64,000 nt of DNA from Curtobacterium sp. VKM Ac-1393 (GCF_015350995.1 NZ_JADKRW010000005.1:335293-399292); one strand, 5' to 3'; positions 55,653 to 64,000 are shown, counted from the stretch's first letter. A program made the numbers and translations. Notes: a model not told the origin generated them from the sequence alone.

Positions 55653-56611
55653 CTCGTGCCCACCGGCTGTGCGACGGGGGCGGCTGCCGGGGTGCGCACG
55701 ACGACGCCACCCAGCACGCGACCGACGGCGTAGCCGGTGACGGTCGAGGCGACGGAGAGCACGATCGCGAAGGCGCGCAGGCCACCGCCACGACCGATGT
55801 GGCGCAGTTCGCGCAGCACCGCACCGGGGATGACCTTCGTCAGGTACGTCGACTCGCTGGCGAGCGAGTCACCCGTGCCGACGCGACGGCTCAGGACGGC
55901 CTTCGAGATGCCCTCGTAGTAGCTGCGACGGCGCAGGTAGCGCATCGTCACGCGGTCCGGGGACACCCGGTGCGAGACGTTCGACCGCGGTTCGTGCCGG
56001 ATGCGCGCACCCGGACGGGCCTGGGCGATGCGGATGCAGAGCTCGGTCTCCTCGCAGCCGAGCGGCTGGTTGCCGACGCGGCCGATGCCGGAGCGGAAGC
56101 CACCGGCGGTCATGATCGCATCGCGACGGAACGCCATGCTCGAGCCGATGACGTTGCGGACGTCGCCGGGGGTCTCGGGCAGTCCGCGGTACGAGCAGCC
56201 GACGATCCAGAGCAGCTCGTCGGCGTACGGGCCGGCACCGGTGGCGGTCGGCCAGGACGGCGTGGCACGGCCACCGACGCCGACGACGTCGGGGTCTTCG
56301 AGCGCGGTGAGCATGTGGCCGAGCCAGTCCGGGTCGGCGGTCGCGTCGTCGTCCAGGAACGCGACGACGTCGGCATCGGTCAGGGCGACACCCGTGTTGC
56401 GGGCGCCGGACAGGCCGCGGTCCTCGGTGTTCGGGACGACGCGGAGCTCGGGCCACCGGGCGGCGGCGCGGACGAGCAGCTCGGGTTCGTGGTCGATCAC
56501 GACGACGACGTCGGGGGCCTCCGGCTGCCGCTTGGCGGACTCGACGCTGTCCTGCAGGTCGCCCCACCGCTGCTGGGTGTAGGCGCAGATGACGACCGCG
56601 ACGCTCGTCAC
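55649..56611 (-). CDS. GT2 family glycosyltransferase with C-terminal membrane segment
   Basis: 320 residues from GTG 56611 (GAGGAAG upstream; GTGA overlap with the upstream gene). The GT-A domain has VAVVICAYTQQRWGDLQDSV, EDRGLSGARNTGVALTDADV, DxD in VAFLDDDATADPDWL, IGSSMAFRRDAIMTAGGF and GCEETELCIRIAQARPG. A C-terminal hydrophobic segment (LRAFAIVLSVASTVTGYAVG) may anchor it. It overlaps the fusion protein start by 4 bp, so the two are co-translated. Confidence 0.9.
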   Translation of the reverse strand: MTSVAVVICAYTQQRWGDLQDSVESAKRQPEAPDVVVVIDHEPELLVRAAARWPELRVVPNTEDRGLSGARNTGVALTDADVVAFLDDDATADPDWLGHMLTALEDPDVVGVGGRATPSWPTATGAGPYADELLWIVGCSYRGLPETPGDVRNVIGSSMAFRRDAIMTAGGFRSGIGRVGNQPLGCEETELCIRIAQARPGARIRHEPRSNVSHRVSPDRVTMRYLRRRSYYEGISKAVLSRRVGTGDSLASESTYLTKVIPGAVLRELRHIGRGGGLRAFAIVLSVASTVTGYAVGRVLGGVVVRTPAAAPVAQPVGTR

Positions 56612-57525
56612 GCGACTTCCTCCTCGAGGCTCACGACGGCGGCCGCGGCGACGGGCGTGCCGATCGAGCCGGTGTGGCCGAGGTGACCGCCGGACAGGGG
56701 TGCGGCCGGGGCGATCGGCGCGACGCCGAGCTGGTCGGCGGGGGCGACGACGGCGATGGCGCCGCGACGGACCTCGGCGCGGCCGATCGCGGCGCGACGA
56801 CGCTCGTGCATGATCGACTTCAGCACACGGATGCCGTCGGTCACGGCGTTCAGGTTGCTCGTCCCGTGCACACGGAGCTTCTCGTGGCTCGGGACCTCGG
56901 TGATCGCGAGCTCGGCGGCCGACCAGCGGCAGGTGAGCACGGTCTCGATCTCGAACCCGTCGCCCCACAGCATCGAGCCGTCGGCCGGCTTCGGGAGCTC
57001 CGAGGACAGCAGGCCGATCTCCGGCAGCACGTCGGCCCAGAAGGCGTTGTAGCCGTAGCAGAGGTCGCTGTAGCGGGTGCCGAGGATGACGTTGCAGAGC
57101 AGGTTCAGGCCACGGTTGCCGAGGTTGCGGACGATCGTGATGTCGTCGCTGCCGCCGCCGAGCGAGTAGCGGGTGCCCTTCGCGACGTCGGCGCCCTCGA
57201 CGAGCGCCTGCACGAAGCGCGGGATCTCGTCGGGGTCGGCGGAGCAGTCGGCGTCGAACATGACGACGACGTCGCCCGTGACGGCCTCGAACCCGCAGGC
57301 GAGCGCGTTGCCCTTGCCCTTGCGGGTCTGGTGCACGACGCGGATGCCGGGCATGACGCGCTGCGCGGTGGCGACGGTGTCGTCGACGGAGTTGCCGTCG
57401 ACCAGGATCACCTCGTACACCGGGGGGAGCATCGGCAGGATGATCTCGAGGTTTCGGGCCTCGTTCCGCGCCGGGATGACGACGGAGACCCTCGGGTCTG
57501 CAGGGCGAACGGTACGTGCGGGCAT
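56608..57525 (-). CDS. GT2 glycosyltransferase of the polyprenyl/dolichyl-phosphate sugar synthase type
   Basis: 305 residues, starting MPARTVRPADPRVSVVIPAR. Motifs: SVVIPARNEARNLEIILPML, VYEVILVDGNSVDDTVATA, RKGKGNALACGFEAVTGDVV, DxD in VVMFDADCSADPDEI, YNAFWADVLPEIGLLSSEL. This matches bacterial DPM1/GtrB-like enzymes that charge a polyprenyl phosphate with a sugar for use outside the membrane, with no membrane helices of its own. The product could feed the polytopic proteins of the locus. AGGA lies 8 nt before the ATG. First gene of the minus-strand part of the glycan locus. Confidence 0.9.
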   Translation of the reverse strand: MPARTVRPADPRVSVVIPARNEARNLEIILPMLPPVYEVILVDGNSVDDTVATAQRVMPGIRVVHQTRKGKGNALACGFEAVTGDVVVMFDADCSADPDEIPRFVQALVEGADVAKGTRYSLGGGSDDITIVRNLGNRGLNLLCNVILGTRYSDLCYGYNAFWADVLPEIGLLSSELPKPADGSMLWGDGFEIETVLTCRWSAAELAITEVPSHEKLRVHGTSNLNAVTDGIRVLKSIMHERRRAAIGRAEVRRGAIAVVAPADQLGVAPIAPAAPLSGGHLGHTGSIGTPVAAAAVVSLEEEVA

Positions 57526-57820
57526 GGGCGCGGTCCTGTCGGGTCAGGGTTGCTGTCGGGTTGTGGCTCGCGGAACGAGCGGTGCGTCCTCGGATGACGC
57601 ATCGACGACGGTGACCGTCATCGGTCGAGCAGCGGGACGCGGGTACGACGCCGCCGGCTTCGCAGGTGAGTGGGTACTCTCCCCCGCGGGTCCAACCATC
57701 GTCGCGGGCGGGGTGGGGGTCAATGCGCGGTGCGGTCCATTGCGGACACTCGGCCGCGGATACGGAAACCCGCAACACCGCGTCGCGACCACGCGCAGTG
57801 CACGCGACAACGGCCGGACG

Positions 57821-57867
57821 GGCGCGCCCCGCAGAGCGGCAACGCGAAGCGTTGCGCGGGGCGCGCC
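57821..57867. repeat. Nested hairpin GGCGCGCCCCGC / GCGGGGCGCGCC
   Basis: Twelve-bp outer arms (57821-57832, 57856-57867) with an inner GCAACGC/GCGTTGC stem. It lies in the 530-bp gap (57526-58055) between the glycan operon and the NRPS-like gene, which holds no convincing gene; function unknown. Confidence 0.6.
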
Positions 57868-57882
57868 GACCGAGCCTGCGAA

Positions 57883-57935
57883 GGAGGCGTGGCGGGCCCG
57901 CACCGTGCCTCCCGTCCGCCCGTGGTCGCGACCAC
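57883..57935. repeat. Diverged copy of the palindromic repeat with GTGGTCGCGACCAC
   Basis: GGAGGC and GCCTCC flank GTGGCGGGCCCGCACCGT: one arm resembles type A and the other type B cores. GTGGTCGCGACCAC follows at 57922-57935, as beside intact copies. Confidence 0.6.
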
Positions 57936-57943
57936 TGCACCGA

Positions 57944-57994
57944 GTGAGCAGAAGACGTCGCCTCCGGACTGCGGAGGCGACGTCTTTCGCTCAC
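57944..57994. terminator. Long hairpin downstream of the NRPS-like gene
   Basis: AGACGTCGCCTCCG and CGGAGGCGACGTCT form a 14-bp stem, extended by GTGAGC...GCTCAC flanks to 51 bp. It lies ~60 bp past the stop of the minus-strand NRPS-like gene and is its likely terminator. Confidence 0.6.
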
Positions 57995-58042
57995 TGGATG
58001 TGCGCAGCCTGCTCACTGGACGGAGGCAGCCTGCTCACTGGA
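57989..58042. repeat. 22-bp tandem repeat at the 3' end of the NRPS-like gene
   Basis: GCTCACTGGA begins at 57989, 58011 and 58033, exactly 22 bp apart; the first two units continue with GCAGCCT at the same offset. The array ends 13 bp before the stop codon of the NRPS-like gene. Confidence 0.8.
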
Positions 58043-58055
58043 TGGGCGCGGTCGC

Positions 58056-60827
58056 TCAGTCGCGGGCCGCGCCCTCCGTCGCGAACGCGGTGCGCAGCGC
58101 CGTCGCCAGGTCGGCCACGTGCGGTTCCCGCAGCAGCGAACTGTGCTCGGCCCCGATCCGCACCGTCTCGGTCCGTCCACGCAGCAGGGCGGACCAGCCG
58201 GCGGCATCCGGGTTCGCGTCGGCGAGCACGTAGGTCGCCCGCCCGTGGAACGGCGTCGGGTGGTGCCGCCTGGTGACGAGCTCGGCCTGGTCGAAGAAGG
58301 CGTCGAAGTCCTTCTGCCCGCCGTGCCGCAGCACACCGGCACTGTAGGCCCGCGCCCGCTTCGCGACGTGCTCGCCCCACGACATGCCGGACGGCAGCAC
58401 GCGCCGCACGGCCCCCGCGAGGCGCTGGCCGGCGGCGCGCACCGCGGGGTTCCGGTGCTGCCGGGGCTCGAGCCGGCCGAACTGCTGCCGGACCCCCTCG
58501 GCGCCCGTCCGCGGCAGGTACGTGTCGAGCAGGGCGACGTGCTCGACCTGCTCGCCGCTCTCGGTGAGCAAGCGGGCGATCTCGAGTGCGACGAGACCGC
58601 CGAGCGAGTGTCCGACCAGCAGGTACGGTCCTCGCGGCTGCACGATGCGCATCAGGGCGACGTACCGGCGGGCGCTGGACTGGATGGACCAGTCCGGCAC
58701 GCCCCGACGCTCCAGGCCGTGCTGCTGGAACGCGTACACGTCGTGCTCGGGCAGGTAGCGGGACAGCGGCAGGAACGTCAGGGCCAGCGCACCGCCACCG
58801 GCGAAGCAGAACACCGGGGGCCGGCCGGACTCGCGGGCACCGGACACCTTGACGACGTCGGGGTGGCTCGGCAGCGCCGTGGTCCCGCTCCGGACCCGGC
58901 GGGCGAAGGACCGGAGCGTCGGGTGCTGCAGGACGTCCGAGGACCGCAGGTCGATGCCGAGGCGGGTCTGCACGAGCGCGAGCATCTCCTCGGCCGACAG
59001 CGAGTCGCCGCCGAGCGCGGAGAAGTCCTCGTCGAGGTGCACGCCGCGCAGGCCCAGCACCTCGGCCCAGATCTGCCCGACGACGAGCTCCCACTGGTCG
59101 TACTCGCCCTCGACCATCTCGGTCTCGATGCTCGGGGCACCGGGCAGCTCCGCGCGGTCGACCTTGCCGCGCTCGTTCCGCGGCAGCTCCGTCATCGGCA
59201 CGATCGACGCCGGCACCATGTACTCCGGCAGACGCTCGCGCAGGGCCAGCCGCAGGGCGGCGGGTGTGGGCGTGCGCTGGCCCGGACGGCCGACGACGTA
59301 CGCGACGAGGCGGGTCACGGCGGGTGGGTCGACCTGTGCGGTGACGACGGCGTCGTGCACCTCGGGGATCGCGCGGAGCGCCGCCTCGACCTCGCTCGGT
59401 TCGACGAGGTACCCGCGGACCTTGACGGCGTCGTCGGACCGGCCGAGCAGCACGAGCCGCCCGTCGGGCTCGATCCGGGCCAGGTCGCCCTGGCGCCAGG
59501 TCGGGACGCCGTCGTCGGTGCGTCCGGCACGCTCCGCGGTCTTCTCCGGAGCGCCCCAGTACCCGGCGGTCAGGGCGTCGGAGACGATGACGAGCTCACC
59601 GGTCTCCCCCGGGCCGGCGGGGCTGCCGTCCTCGCGCAGCACGAGCACCGTCTTGCCGGGCAGCGGCCAGCCGGCGGGCACGACGCCCTCCGGGACCGCT
59701 GCGCCCGGCTCGACGGGGCAGTACGCGACGCAGCCGGTCTCGCTCGACCCGAAGGCGTTGAGGAGCAGCGTGCCGGCGTCGAGGTGCGGTCGGGCGGCGG
59801 CGATGTCGGCGCCCGTGACGGCCTCGCCCGTGGTCATCAGGAAGCGCAGACCGCCGAGGGCGGGCGCCGCGCCGGACGCCTGCGCGCCGGGTGCGGTCCG
59901 CGAGCCGACGATCGACCGCAGCAGGTGCGGAGTGCACACCAGGACGTTCACACCGTCGTCGGCGAAGCGGGCGAGCAGCCGCTCGACCCCGAGTTCGCGG
60001 GGCTCGAGCAGCACGGCGGTGCCGCCGTTCAGCAGGGTGTCGAACGAGAACAGCAGCCCGGCCGCGAACGACAGCGGCAGCACGACACCGAGCCGGTCAC
60101 CGGGGCCGGTGCCGAGCGCGACGGCGTCCTGCTCGGCGTTCGCGAGCTGCTGCCGGTGCGTCAGGACGACGCCCTTCGGCATGCCCGTCGAGCCGGAGGT
60201 GAACACGAGTGCGAAGGGGTCGCGGCCACCGGGGCGGGTGTGTGCCGCCGGGGTCGGGTCGGTCGCGGTCGCGGTCGCGGTCGCGGTCGCGGTCGCGGTC
60301 GCGGTCGCGTCGGCAGGGTCGAGCATCTCCGCCAGGGCGTGCACCCGCCCGCTCCGCTCGGCGACGACGGTGGCTGCGACCTCGGCGCGGTCGGCATCCG
60401 CCACGATCTCGTCGACGCCGGCGAGCTGCGCGACGTGCCCGAGGCGCACGGCCGGCAGGTGGTCGTCGAGGACCACGACGGTGCGACCGGCGCGCACGAG
60501 CGCCAGGATCGCCACGACGGCCTCGGTGGTCTGCCCGGCCATGATGCCGACCGGCTTCGATGCCCCGCCGGGCTCCGCGTCGACGCCCGCGCCGCTCCGG
60601 TCGTCGGGCCGGAGCTCGGTGGTCAGGACCGTCGCGAGCGACCGCGCCGCGCGGTCGGCCTCGGCGAACGTGTACGGCCGGCCGTCCCCGGCGAGTGCCG
60701 CAGCGTCTCCGTGCAGCGCGACCACGCGGTCCCAGCGGTCCAGCACGGAGTGGTCGTCGGCCAGCGGGACCGCGGCGCGGTGCACCCAGTGGTCGGCTGT
60801 CGTCGTCAGCGGTTCTGCGGAGGTCAC
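58056..60827 (-). CDS. Single-module NRPS-like enzyme (adenylation - thiolation - thioesterase)
   Basis: 923 residues from GTG 60827 (GAGG 10 nt upstream). The adenylation domain (~20-575) has FTSGSTGMPKGVVLTH (A3), NAFGSSETGCVAYCP (A5), GDLARIEPDGRLVLLGRSDD (A7-A8), VKVRGYLVEPSEVE and LPRNERGKVDRAEL with the catalytic Lys (A10). A carrier domain (~585-665) carries the phosphopantetheine site LGGDSLSAEEM (Ser ~606). A type I thioesterase (~685-923) has GHSLGGLVALEIA (Ser ~742) and a late EHSSLL histidine. No condensation domain is present. The substrate is unknown; a hexamer repeat codes for an AT-rich linker just before motif A3. Confidence 0.88.
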   Translation of the reverse strand: MTSAEPLTTTADHWVHRAAVPLADDHSVLDRWDRVVALHGDAAALAGDGRPYTFAEADRAARSLATVLTTELRPDDRSGAGVDAEPGGASKPVGIMAGQTTEAVVAILALVRAGRTVVVLDDHLPAVRLGHVAQLAGVDEIVADADRAEVAATVVAERSGRVHALAEMLDPADATATATATATATATATDPTPAAHTRPGGRDPFALVFTSGSTGMPKGVVLTHRQQLANAEQDAVALGTGPGDRLGVVLPLSFAAGLLFSFDTLLNGGTAVLLEPRELGVERLLARFADDGVNVLVCTPHLLRSIVGSRTAPGAQASGAAPALGGLRFLMTTGEAVTGADIAAARPHLDAGTLLLNAFGSSETGCVAYCPVEPGAAVPEGVVPAGWPLPGKTVLVLREDGSPAGPGETGELVIVSDALTAGYWGAPEKTAERAGRTDDGVPTWRQGDLARIEPDGRLVLLGRSDDAVKVRGYLVEPSEVEAALRAIPEVHDAVVTAQVDPPAVTRLVAYVVGRPGQRTPTPAALRLALRERLPEYMVPASIVPMTELPRNERGKVDRAELPGAPSIETEMVEGEYDQWELVVGQIWAEVLGLRGVHLDEDFSALGGDSLSAEEMLALVQTRLGIDLRSSDVLQHPTLRSFARRVRSGTTALPSHPDVVKVSGARESGRPPVFCFAGGGALALTFLPLSRYLPEHDVYAFQQHGLERRGVPDWSIQSSARRYVALMRIVQPRGPYLLVGHSLGGLVALEIARLLTESGEQVEHVALLDTYLPRTGAEGVRQQFGRLEPRQHRNPAVRAAGQRLAGAVRRVLPSGMSWGEHVAKRARAYSAGVLRHGGQKDFDAFFDQAELVTRRHHPTPFHGRATYVLADANPDAAGWSALLRGRTETVRIGAEHSSLLREPHVADLATALRTAFATEGAARD
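60261..60308. repeat. Hexamer tandem repeat (GGTCGC)x8 in the adenylation domain
   Basis: Eight exact GGTCGC units encode an Ala-Thr run (ATATATATATATAT) between the N-terminal part of the adenylation domain and its ATP-binding loop. Copy-number changes would alter linker length but not frame. Confidence 0.9.
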
Positions 60828-61140
60828 GATGACACCTCGGGTGCTCGTCGGTGGACCGGCGCGGCCCCCGCGTCGGTACGGCGACGGTACGACCCCGCGG
60901 TCCCGACCCACGACCCGCGTTCCGTGGGGTGCGGGGTCACGCAACCCGGCCGGGAGGCACGGCGCACCACCGTCACGGCGCTCGCCTGCCGGACGGGGAC
61001 GGTCCAGGGCGCGGGACACCGGTCGACGCGCGCCTGGTGGGCTCGTGGCATCGTGCGGTTCCGCGCAACCTCGGAGTGCGCTGTCCGGCTGCTCCGGATC
61101 GGCGATGAGGACGCTTCGGATCACCGGAGCCGTGGAACGA
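60828..61140. other. Intergenic region upstream of the NRPS-like gene
   Basis: 313 bp without a convincing gene. It includes a half copy of the palindromic repeat (GGCCGGGAGGCACGGCG near 60950) and GC-rich sequence. It should hold the promoter of the NRPS-like gene, but I see no clear -35/-10 pair. Confidence 0.5.
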
Positions 61141-61172
61141 GAACAGCCCCCGGGATGTCCCGGGGGCTGTTC
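61141..61172 (-). terminator. Terminator downstream of tRNA-Gln
   Basis: GAACAGCCCCCGGGA and TCCCGGGGGCTGTTC form a perfect 15-bp stem with a TG loop, 8 bp past the tRNA 3' end; on the minus strand it is followed by TCGTTCC. Confidence 0.8.
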
Positions 61173-61180
61173 GTCGAGTG

Positions 61181-61252
61181 CTGGGGTACCTGGACTCGAA
61201 CCAAGAACGACGGTACCAGAAACCGCTGTGTTGCCAATTACACCATACCCCA
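61181..61252 (-). tRNA. tRNA-Gln (CTG)
   Basis: 72-nt cloverleaf starting TGGGGTATGGTGTAATTGGC, anticodon loop TTCTGGT (anticodon CTG), T-arm GGTTCGAGTCC, acceptor partner TACCCCA, discriminator G; the terminal CCA is not encoded. Confidence 0.95.
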
Positions 61253-61297
61253 AAAGGCCTGCTGGCCTTTCGGCCCCGTTGTCCGGGGCACGATCAA

Positions 61298-62320
61298 TTA
61301 CTGTACAGCATCCCGGAGGTCCGTGAGACCACCCACGAGGTCACGGTGCACCGCCGCAGCCGTCGCGGCACCGTGTCCCGCGGCCACGATGAGCTGCTCC
61401 GGCCCGGGAGGCGTCACGTCACCCACGGCGTACAGCCCCGGTACGGTGGTCCGGCCGACCCGGTCGACCACCAGCAGGCCCTGCGCGTCACGCTCGAGGG
61501 TGTCCGAGACGCCGGGCGTGTCGGTGCCCGGCCCGGTACGGGCACCGGTCTCGGCCTCGGATCCCCGCTCGCGGGTCGTGTGCAGCCAGTCGAGGTCGGC
61601 GTGCCACGTCGGCCGGACGAACCCACCCGACCGCGGCTCGACGTGCCCGTCGGCGAGCCGGACGCCGGTCATCCCGGTCCGGTCGCCCACGAGGTCCTCG
61701 ACCACCCGCTCGTCGACCACCACACCCGCGCGCGCCAGCCGAGCACGCCCGGCGTCGTCGAGTGGTGCGACACCGTTCGTGTAGACGATGAGGTCGTCGG
61801 TCCACGCGGCGATGAGCAGCGCACGGTCGACGACGTCGTCGGTCTCGCAGATGAACGCGAGGGGCTCCCCCGCCTTGTCGTACGCATCGCACTCGACGCA
61901 GCTGTGCACCGCGGTGCCGTAGAAGGCACGGAGCATCGGCAGCGCCGGGAACTCCTCGCGCAGGCCCGTGGCGACGACGACGGTCCGTGCCCGGGCGTCC
62001 ACCTCGGCCCCCCGCCACGTGCCGTGCAGGCGCCAGCCGTCCGCGTCGGGCGTCACCTGGTCGACCACGGCCTGCACGACCGTCGCCTCGGGGTACGCCT
62101 CGACCTCGAGCCGACCGAGCTTCCGGAGCTCGAGCGGCGACACCCCGTCACGCGTCAGGAACCCGTGCGAGCGCAGGGTCGCGGCGTTGCGTGGGCGGTT
62201 GGCGTCGACGAGCAGCACCGTCCGCTTCGCCCGCACCAGGTTGAGCGCAGCGCTCAACCCGGCGGGTCCGGCGCCGATGACCGCGACGTCGTGGACGACG
62301 GACGGATCCGGGGTGGTCAT
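61298..62320 (-). CDS. NAD(P)/FAD-dependent oxidoreductase, thioredoxin-reductase-like
   Basis: 340 residues, starting MTTPDPSVVHDVAVIGAGPA. FAD-binding GAGPAGLSAALNLVRAKRTV, redox-active CVECDAYD (CxxC), VVVATGLREEFPALP and the C-terminal GLYAVGDVTPPGPEQLIVAA. The layout is TrxB-like, but the redox motif is CVEC rather than CATC and the NADPH-binding GxGxxA motif is weak. It may reduce a small thiol or a protein partner other than thioredoxin. It lies 10 bp downstream of gltX on the same strand. Confidence 0.88.
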   Translation of the reverse strand: MTTPDPSVVHDVAVIGAGPAGLSAALNLVRAKRTVLLVDANRPRNAATLRSHGFLTRDGVSPLELRKLGRLEVEAYPEATVVQAVVDQVTPDADGWRLHGTWRGAEVDARARTVVVATGLREEFPALPMLRAFYGTAVHSCVECDAYDKAGEPLAFICETDDVVDRALLIAAWTDDLIVYTNGVAPLDDAGRARLARAGVVVDERVVEDLVGDRTGMTGVRLADGHVEPRSGGFVRPTWHADLDWLHTTRERGSEAETGARTGPGTDTPGVSDTLERDAQGLLVVDRVGRTTVPGLYAVGDVTPPGPEQLIVAAGHGAATAAAVHRDLVGGLTDLRDAVQ

Positions 62321-62330
62321 CGTCCGCCGT

Positions 62331-63818
62331 TCAGCGGGCTGCGAGCGCGCGGAGGCGCGTCAGGGTGGACTCCTTGCCGAGGATCTCCATCGACTCGAAG
62401 AGCGGCGGGCTGATCCGGCGTCCGGACACCCCGACGCGCAGCGGGCCGAAGGCGACCCGGGGCTTCAACGCGAGGTCGTCGATGAGCGCCGTGCGGAGCG
62501 CGCCCTCGATGGCCTCGGTCCGCCAGTCGTCGAGCTGCTCGAGCGCGGCGATGCCGGCCGACAGGACCGCAGCCGTGTCACCCTTGAGCGACGCGAGCGC
62601 GTCCTCCTCGACCACCAGGTCGGCGTCCGCGGTGAAGAGGAACCCGAGCATCGCCGGCGCCTCGCCGAGCAGCTGCATGCGCTCCTGGACGAGCGGCGCC
62701 GCCTTGGTCAGCACGTCGAGCTGCTCCGCCGTGGGCGGGTCGGCGACGAGGTCCGTCAGGTACGGCAGCAGTCGGGACCGGAAGTCCGCAGGCTCGAGCA
62801 GTCGGATGTGGTCCCCGTTGATCGCTTCGGCCTTCTTGTGGTCGAACCGGGCCGGGCTCGGGTTGACGTCGGTCACCTCGAACGCGGCCACCATCTCGTC
62901 GATGGAGAACACGTCGCGGTCTGCACCGATCGACCACCCGAGCAACGCCAGGTAGTTGACGAGCCCCTCCGGGATCATGCCGGCGTCGCGGTGGTGGAAC
63001 AGGTTCGCCTCGGGGTCGCGCTTCGAGAGCTTCTTGTTGCCCTCGCCCATCACGTACGGCAGGTGTCCGAATACGGGGATCGCCGGTGCGATGCCGATCT
63101 CGTACAGCGCCTCGTACAGGGCGATCTGCCGCGGGGTGGAGGACAGCAGGTCCTCGCCACGGAGGACGTGCGTGATGCCCATCAGCGCGTCGTCGAGCGG
63201 GTTCGTGAACGTGTAGAGCGGCTTGCCGTTCGGGCGGACCACGACGAAGTCCGGGAACGTCCCCTGCTTGAAGGTGATCTCACCGCGGACGAGGTCGTCG
63301 AAGCTCAGGTCGCGGTCCGGGACACGCAGGCGGAGCGCCGGCTCACGGCCCTGGTCGCGGAACGCCTGACGCTCGTGGTCGGTCAGGTCGCGCTCGTGGT
63401 TGTCGTACCCCTGCTTCGGGTCACGCCCGGCGGCCTTGTTACGGGCCTCCATTTCCTCCGGCGTGACGAAGGACTCGTAGATGTGACCAGAGGCCTTGAG
63501 CTGCGCGATGACGTCGTCGTAGATCGCGGTGCGCTGCGACTGACGGTACGGCCCGTGCTCGCCCCCGGCGTCGACGCCCTCGTCCCAGTCGAGCCGGAGC
63601 CACCGCAGCCCGTCGAGGATCTGCGCGTACGACTCTTCGCTGTCACGCGCCGCGTCGGTGTCCTCGATGCGGAACACGAGCTTGCCGCCGGTGTGGCGTG
63701 CGTAGGCCCAGTTGAAGAGCGCCGTACGGATGAGCCCCACGTGCGGGGTCCCCGTCGGGCTCGGGCAGAATCGGACGCGGATCTCGGACCCGGAAGCAGT
63801 GGTGAATGGCGCAGTCAT
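62331..63818 (-). CDS. gltX: Glutamyl-tRNA synthetase
   Basis: 495 residues, starting [20 protein letters not shown]. Class I synthetase: the HIGH-equivalent [36 protein letters not shown], and the [12 protein letters not shown] (KMSKS-equivalent) signal. The C-terminal helical anticodon-binding domain ends with [11 protein letters not shown]. It charges tRNA-Glu (two genes at 35.7-35.9 kb); in bacteria lacking GlnRS it also mischarges tRNA-Gln for GatCAB, which is probable here. -10 box TAGGCT with an AGGGGG leader lies upstream. Confidence 0.96.
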   Translation of the reverse strand: MTAPFTTASGSEIRVRFCPSPTGTPHVGLIRTALFNWAYARHTGGKLVFRIEDTDAARDSEESYAQILDGLRWLRLDWDEGVDAGGEHGPYRQSQRTAIYDDVIAQLKASGHIYESFVTPEEMEARNKAAGRDPKQGYDNHERDLTDHERQAFRDQGREPALRLRVPDRDLSFDDLVRGEITFKQGTFPDFVVVRPNGKPLYTFTNPLDDALMGITHVLRGEDLLSSTPRQIALYEALYEIGIAPAIPVFGHLPYVMGEGNKKLSKRDPEANLFHHRDAGMIPEGLVNYLALLGWSIGADRDVFSIDEMVAAFEVTDVNPSPARFDHKKAEAINGDHIRLLEPADFRSRLLPYLTDLVADPPTAEQLDVLTKAAPLVQERMQLLGEAPAMLGFLFTADADLVVEEDALASLKGDTAAVLSAGIAALEQLDDWRTEAIEGALRTALIDDLALKPRVAFGPLRVGVSGRRISPPLFESMEILGKESTLTRLRALAAR

Positions 63819-63827
63819 GGCCCCCTG

Positions 63828-63833
63828 AGCCTA
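63828..63833 (-). promoter_or_regulatory. -10 box TAGGCT of gltX
   Basis: Minus-strand TAGGCT 9 nt before the gltX ATG; the short leader holds AGGGGG. Confidence 0.5.
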
Positions 63834-63884
63834 CCGCGGCACCACCTGCCCGCGCCTGGACTCCACAGCCTCGGGAACGCAGAA

Positions 63885-63911
63885 AACCCCTGACCGAATC
63901 GGTCAGGGGTT
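63885..63911 (-). terminator. Intrinsic terminator of the rRNA operon
   Basis: AACCCCTGACCGA / TCGGTCAGGGGTT stem (13 bp, single-base loop centre) followed on the minus strand by TTTTCTGCG. It lies ~20 bp past the 3' end of the 5S rRNA. Confidence 0.85.
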
Positions 63912-63931
63912 CCCCGGTGTTACTACGTTAA

Positions 63932-64000
63932 GTCCGGCGGCGTCCTACTCTCCCACAAGGTCCCCCTTGCAGTACCATCGGCGCTGAGAGGCTTAGCTTC
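63932..64000 (-). rRNA. rrf: 5S rRNA, 3' part (continues beyond window)
   Basis: On the minus strand the sequence reads GAAGCTAAGCCTCTCAGCGC, CGATGGTACTGCAAGGGGG and GTGGGAGAGTAGGACGCCGC, the conserved 3' half of 5S rRNA. The 5' half lies beyond base 64000. Confidence 0.95.

Noticed and set aside
57526..57943. Possible gene in the 57.5-57.9 kb gap
   Set aside because: Short open frames have no ribosome-binding site, start within repeats and show no conserved motif; the gap is filled by hairpins and repeat fragments.
58119..61784. Long plus-strand frame (1221 aa) over the NRPS-like gene and tRNA-Gln
   Set aside because: It runs through a tRNA and a terminator, and has no recognisable domain; the NRPS-like gene is on the minus strand.

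Overview
The window is high-GC actinobacterial chromosome and most resembles Curtobacterium or a close relative in the Microbacteriaceae. The signs are the GC content, the gene order recG-coaD-yceD-rpmF-rnc-mutM-smc-ftsY-ffh, frequent GTG starts, many apparently leaderless genes with a TAnnnT -10 box 6-9 nt before the start codon, and a family of long palindromic terminators at gene ends. The genus is an inference from general gene content; no search was run. The first gene and the 5S rRNA are cut by the window edges.

Layout. 1-6.5 kb: an edge-truncated dienoyl-CoA-reductase-type flavoenzyme, a YbdK-type glutamate-cysteine ligase, and an unusual three-gene operon of two paralogous TPR membrane proteins and a TPR-AAA ATPase. 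6.5-18.9 kb: ffh, a nucleotidyltransferase, a VOC protein, lipB-lipA, a small membrane protein, ftsY, a yybP-ykoY (Mn2+) riboswitch with terC, smc and mutM. 18.9-25.6 kb: rnc, rpmF, yceD, coaD, recG, rsmD, thiL and a DUF3515 lipoprotein. 25.7-32.3 kb: a minus-strand leuC-leuD-murA-plsC-gpsA-ddl run with coupled genes. 32.4-36.8 kb: a FUSC-type membrane protein, a histidine phosphatase with two crcB genes, a Rid protein, two tandem tRNA-Glu genes and an MBL-fold protein. 37-41.9 kb: a LacI-regulated sugar ABC importer without its own ATPase; a LacI-type palindrome overlaps the -35 box.

42-57.5 kb is an exopolysaccharide/cell-surface glycan locus: five GT2-type proteins, one of them a degenerate GT2 domain fused to a large membrane domain, plus a GT14 enzyme, a GT4 enzyme, a flippase, a GH16-like protein, and a secreted PIG-L deacetylase with two discoidin-like modules. 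Two leaderless genes of this locus share one promoter design (TTGTC[CG]-N17-TAGCGT). 57.5-64 kb: a repeat-rich intergenic region, a stand-alone A-T-TE NRPS-like enzyme with a hexamer repeat, tRNA-Gln, a thioredoxin-reductase-like flavoprotein, gltX, and the 3' end of a 5S rRNA with its terminator.

The most unusual items are the TPR/TPR/AAA operon, the pseudo-GT2 membrane fusion, the single-module A-T-TE enzyme, and the palindromic repeat family that serves as the standard terminator here and also sits inside a transporter operon and at the 5' end of plsC.
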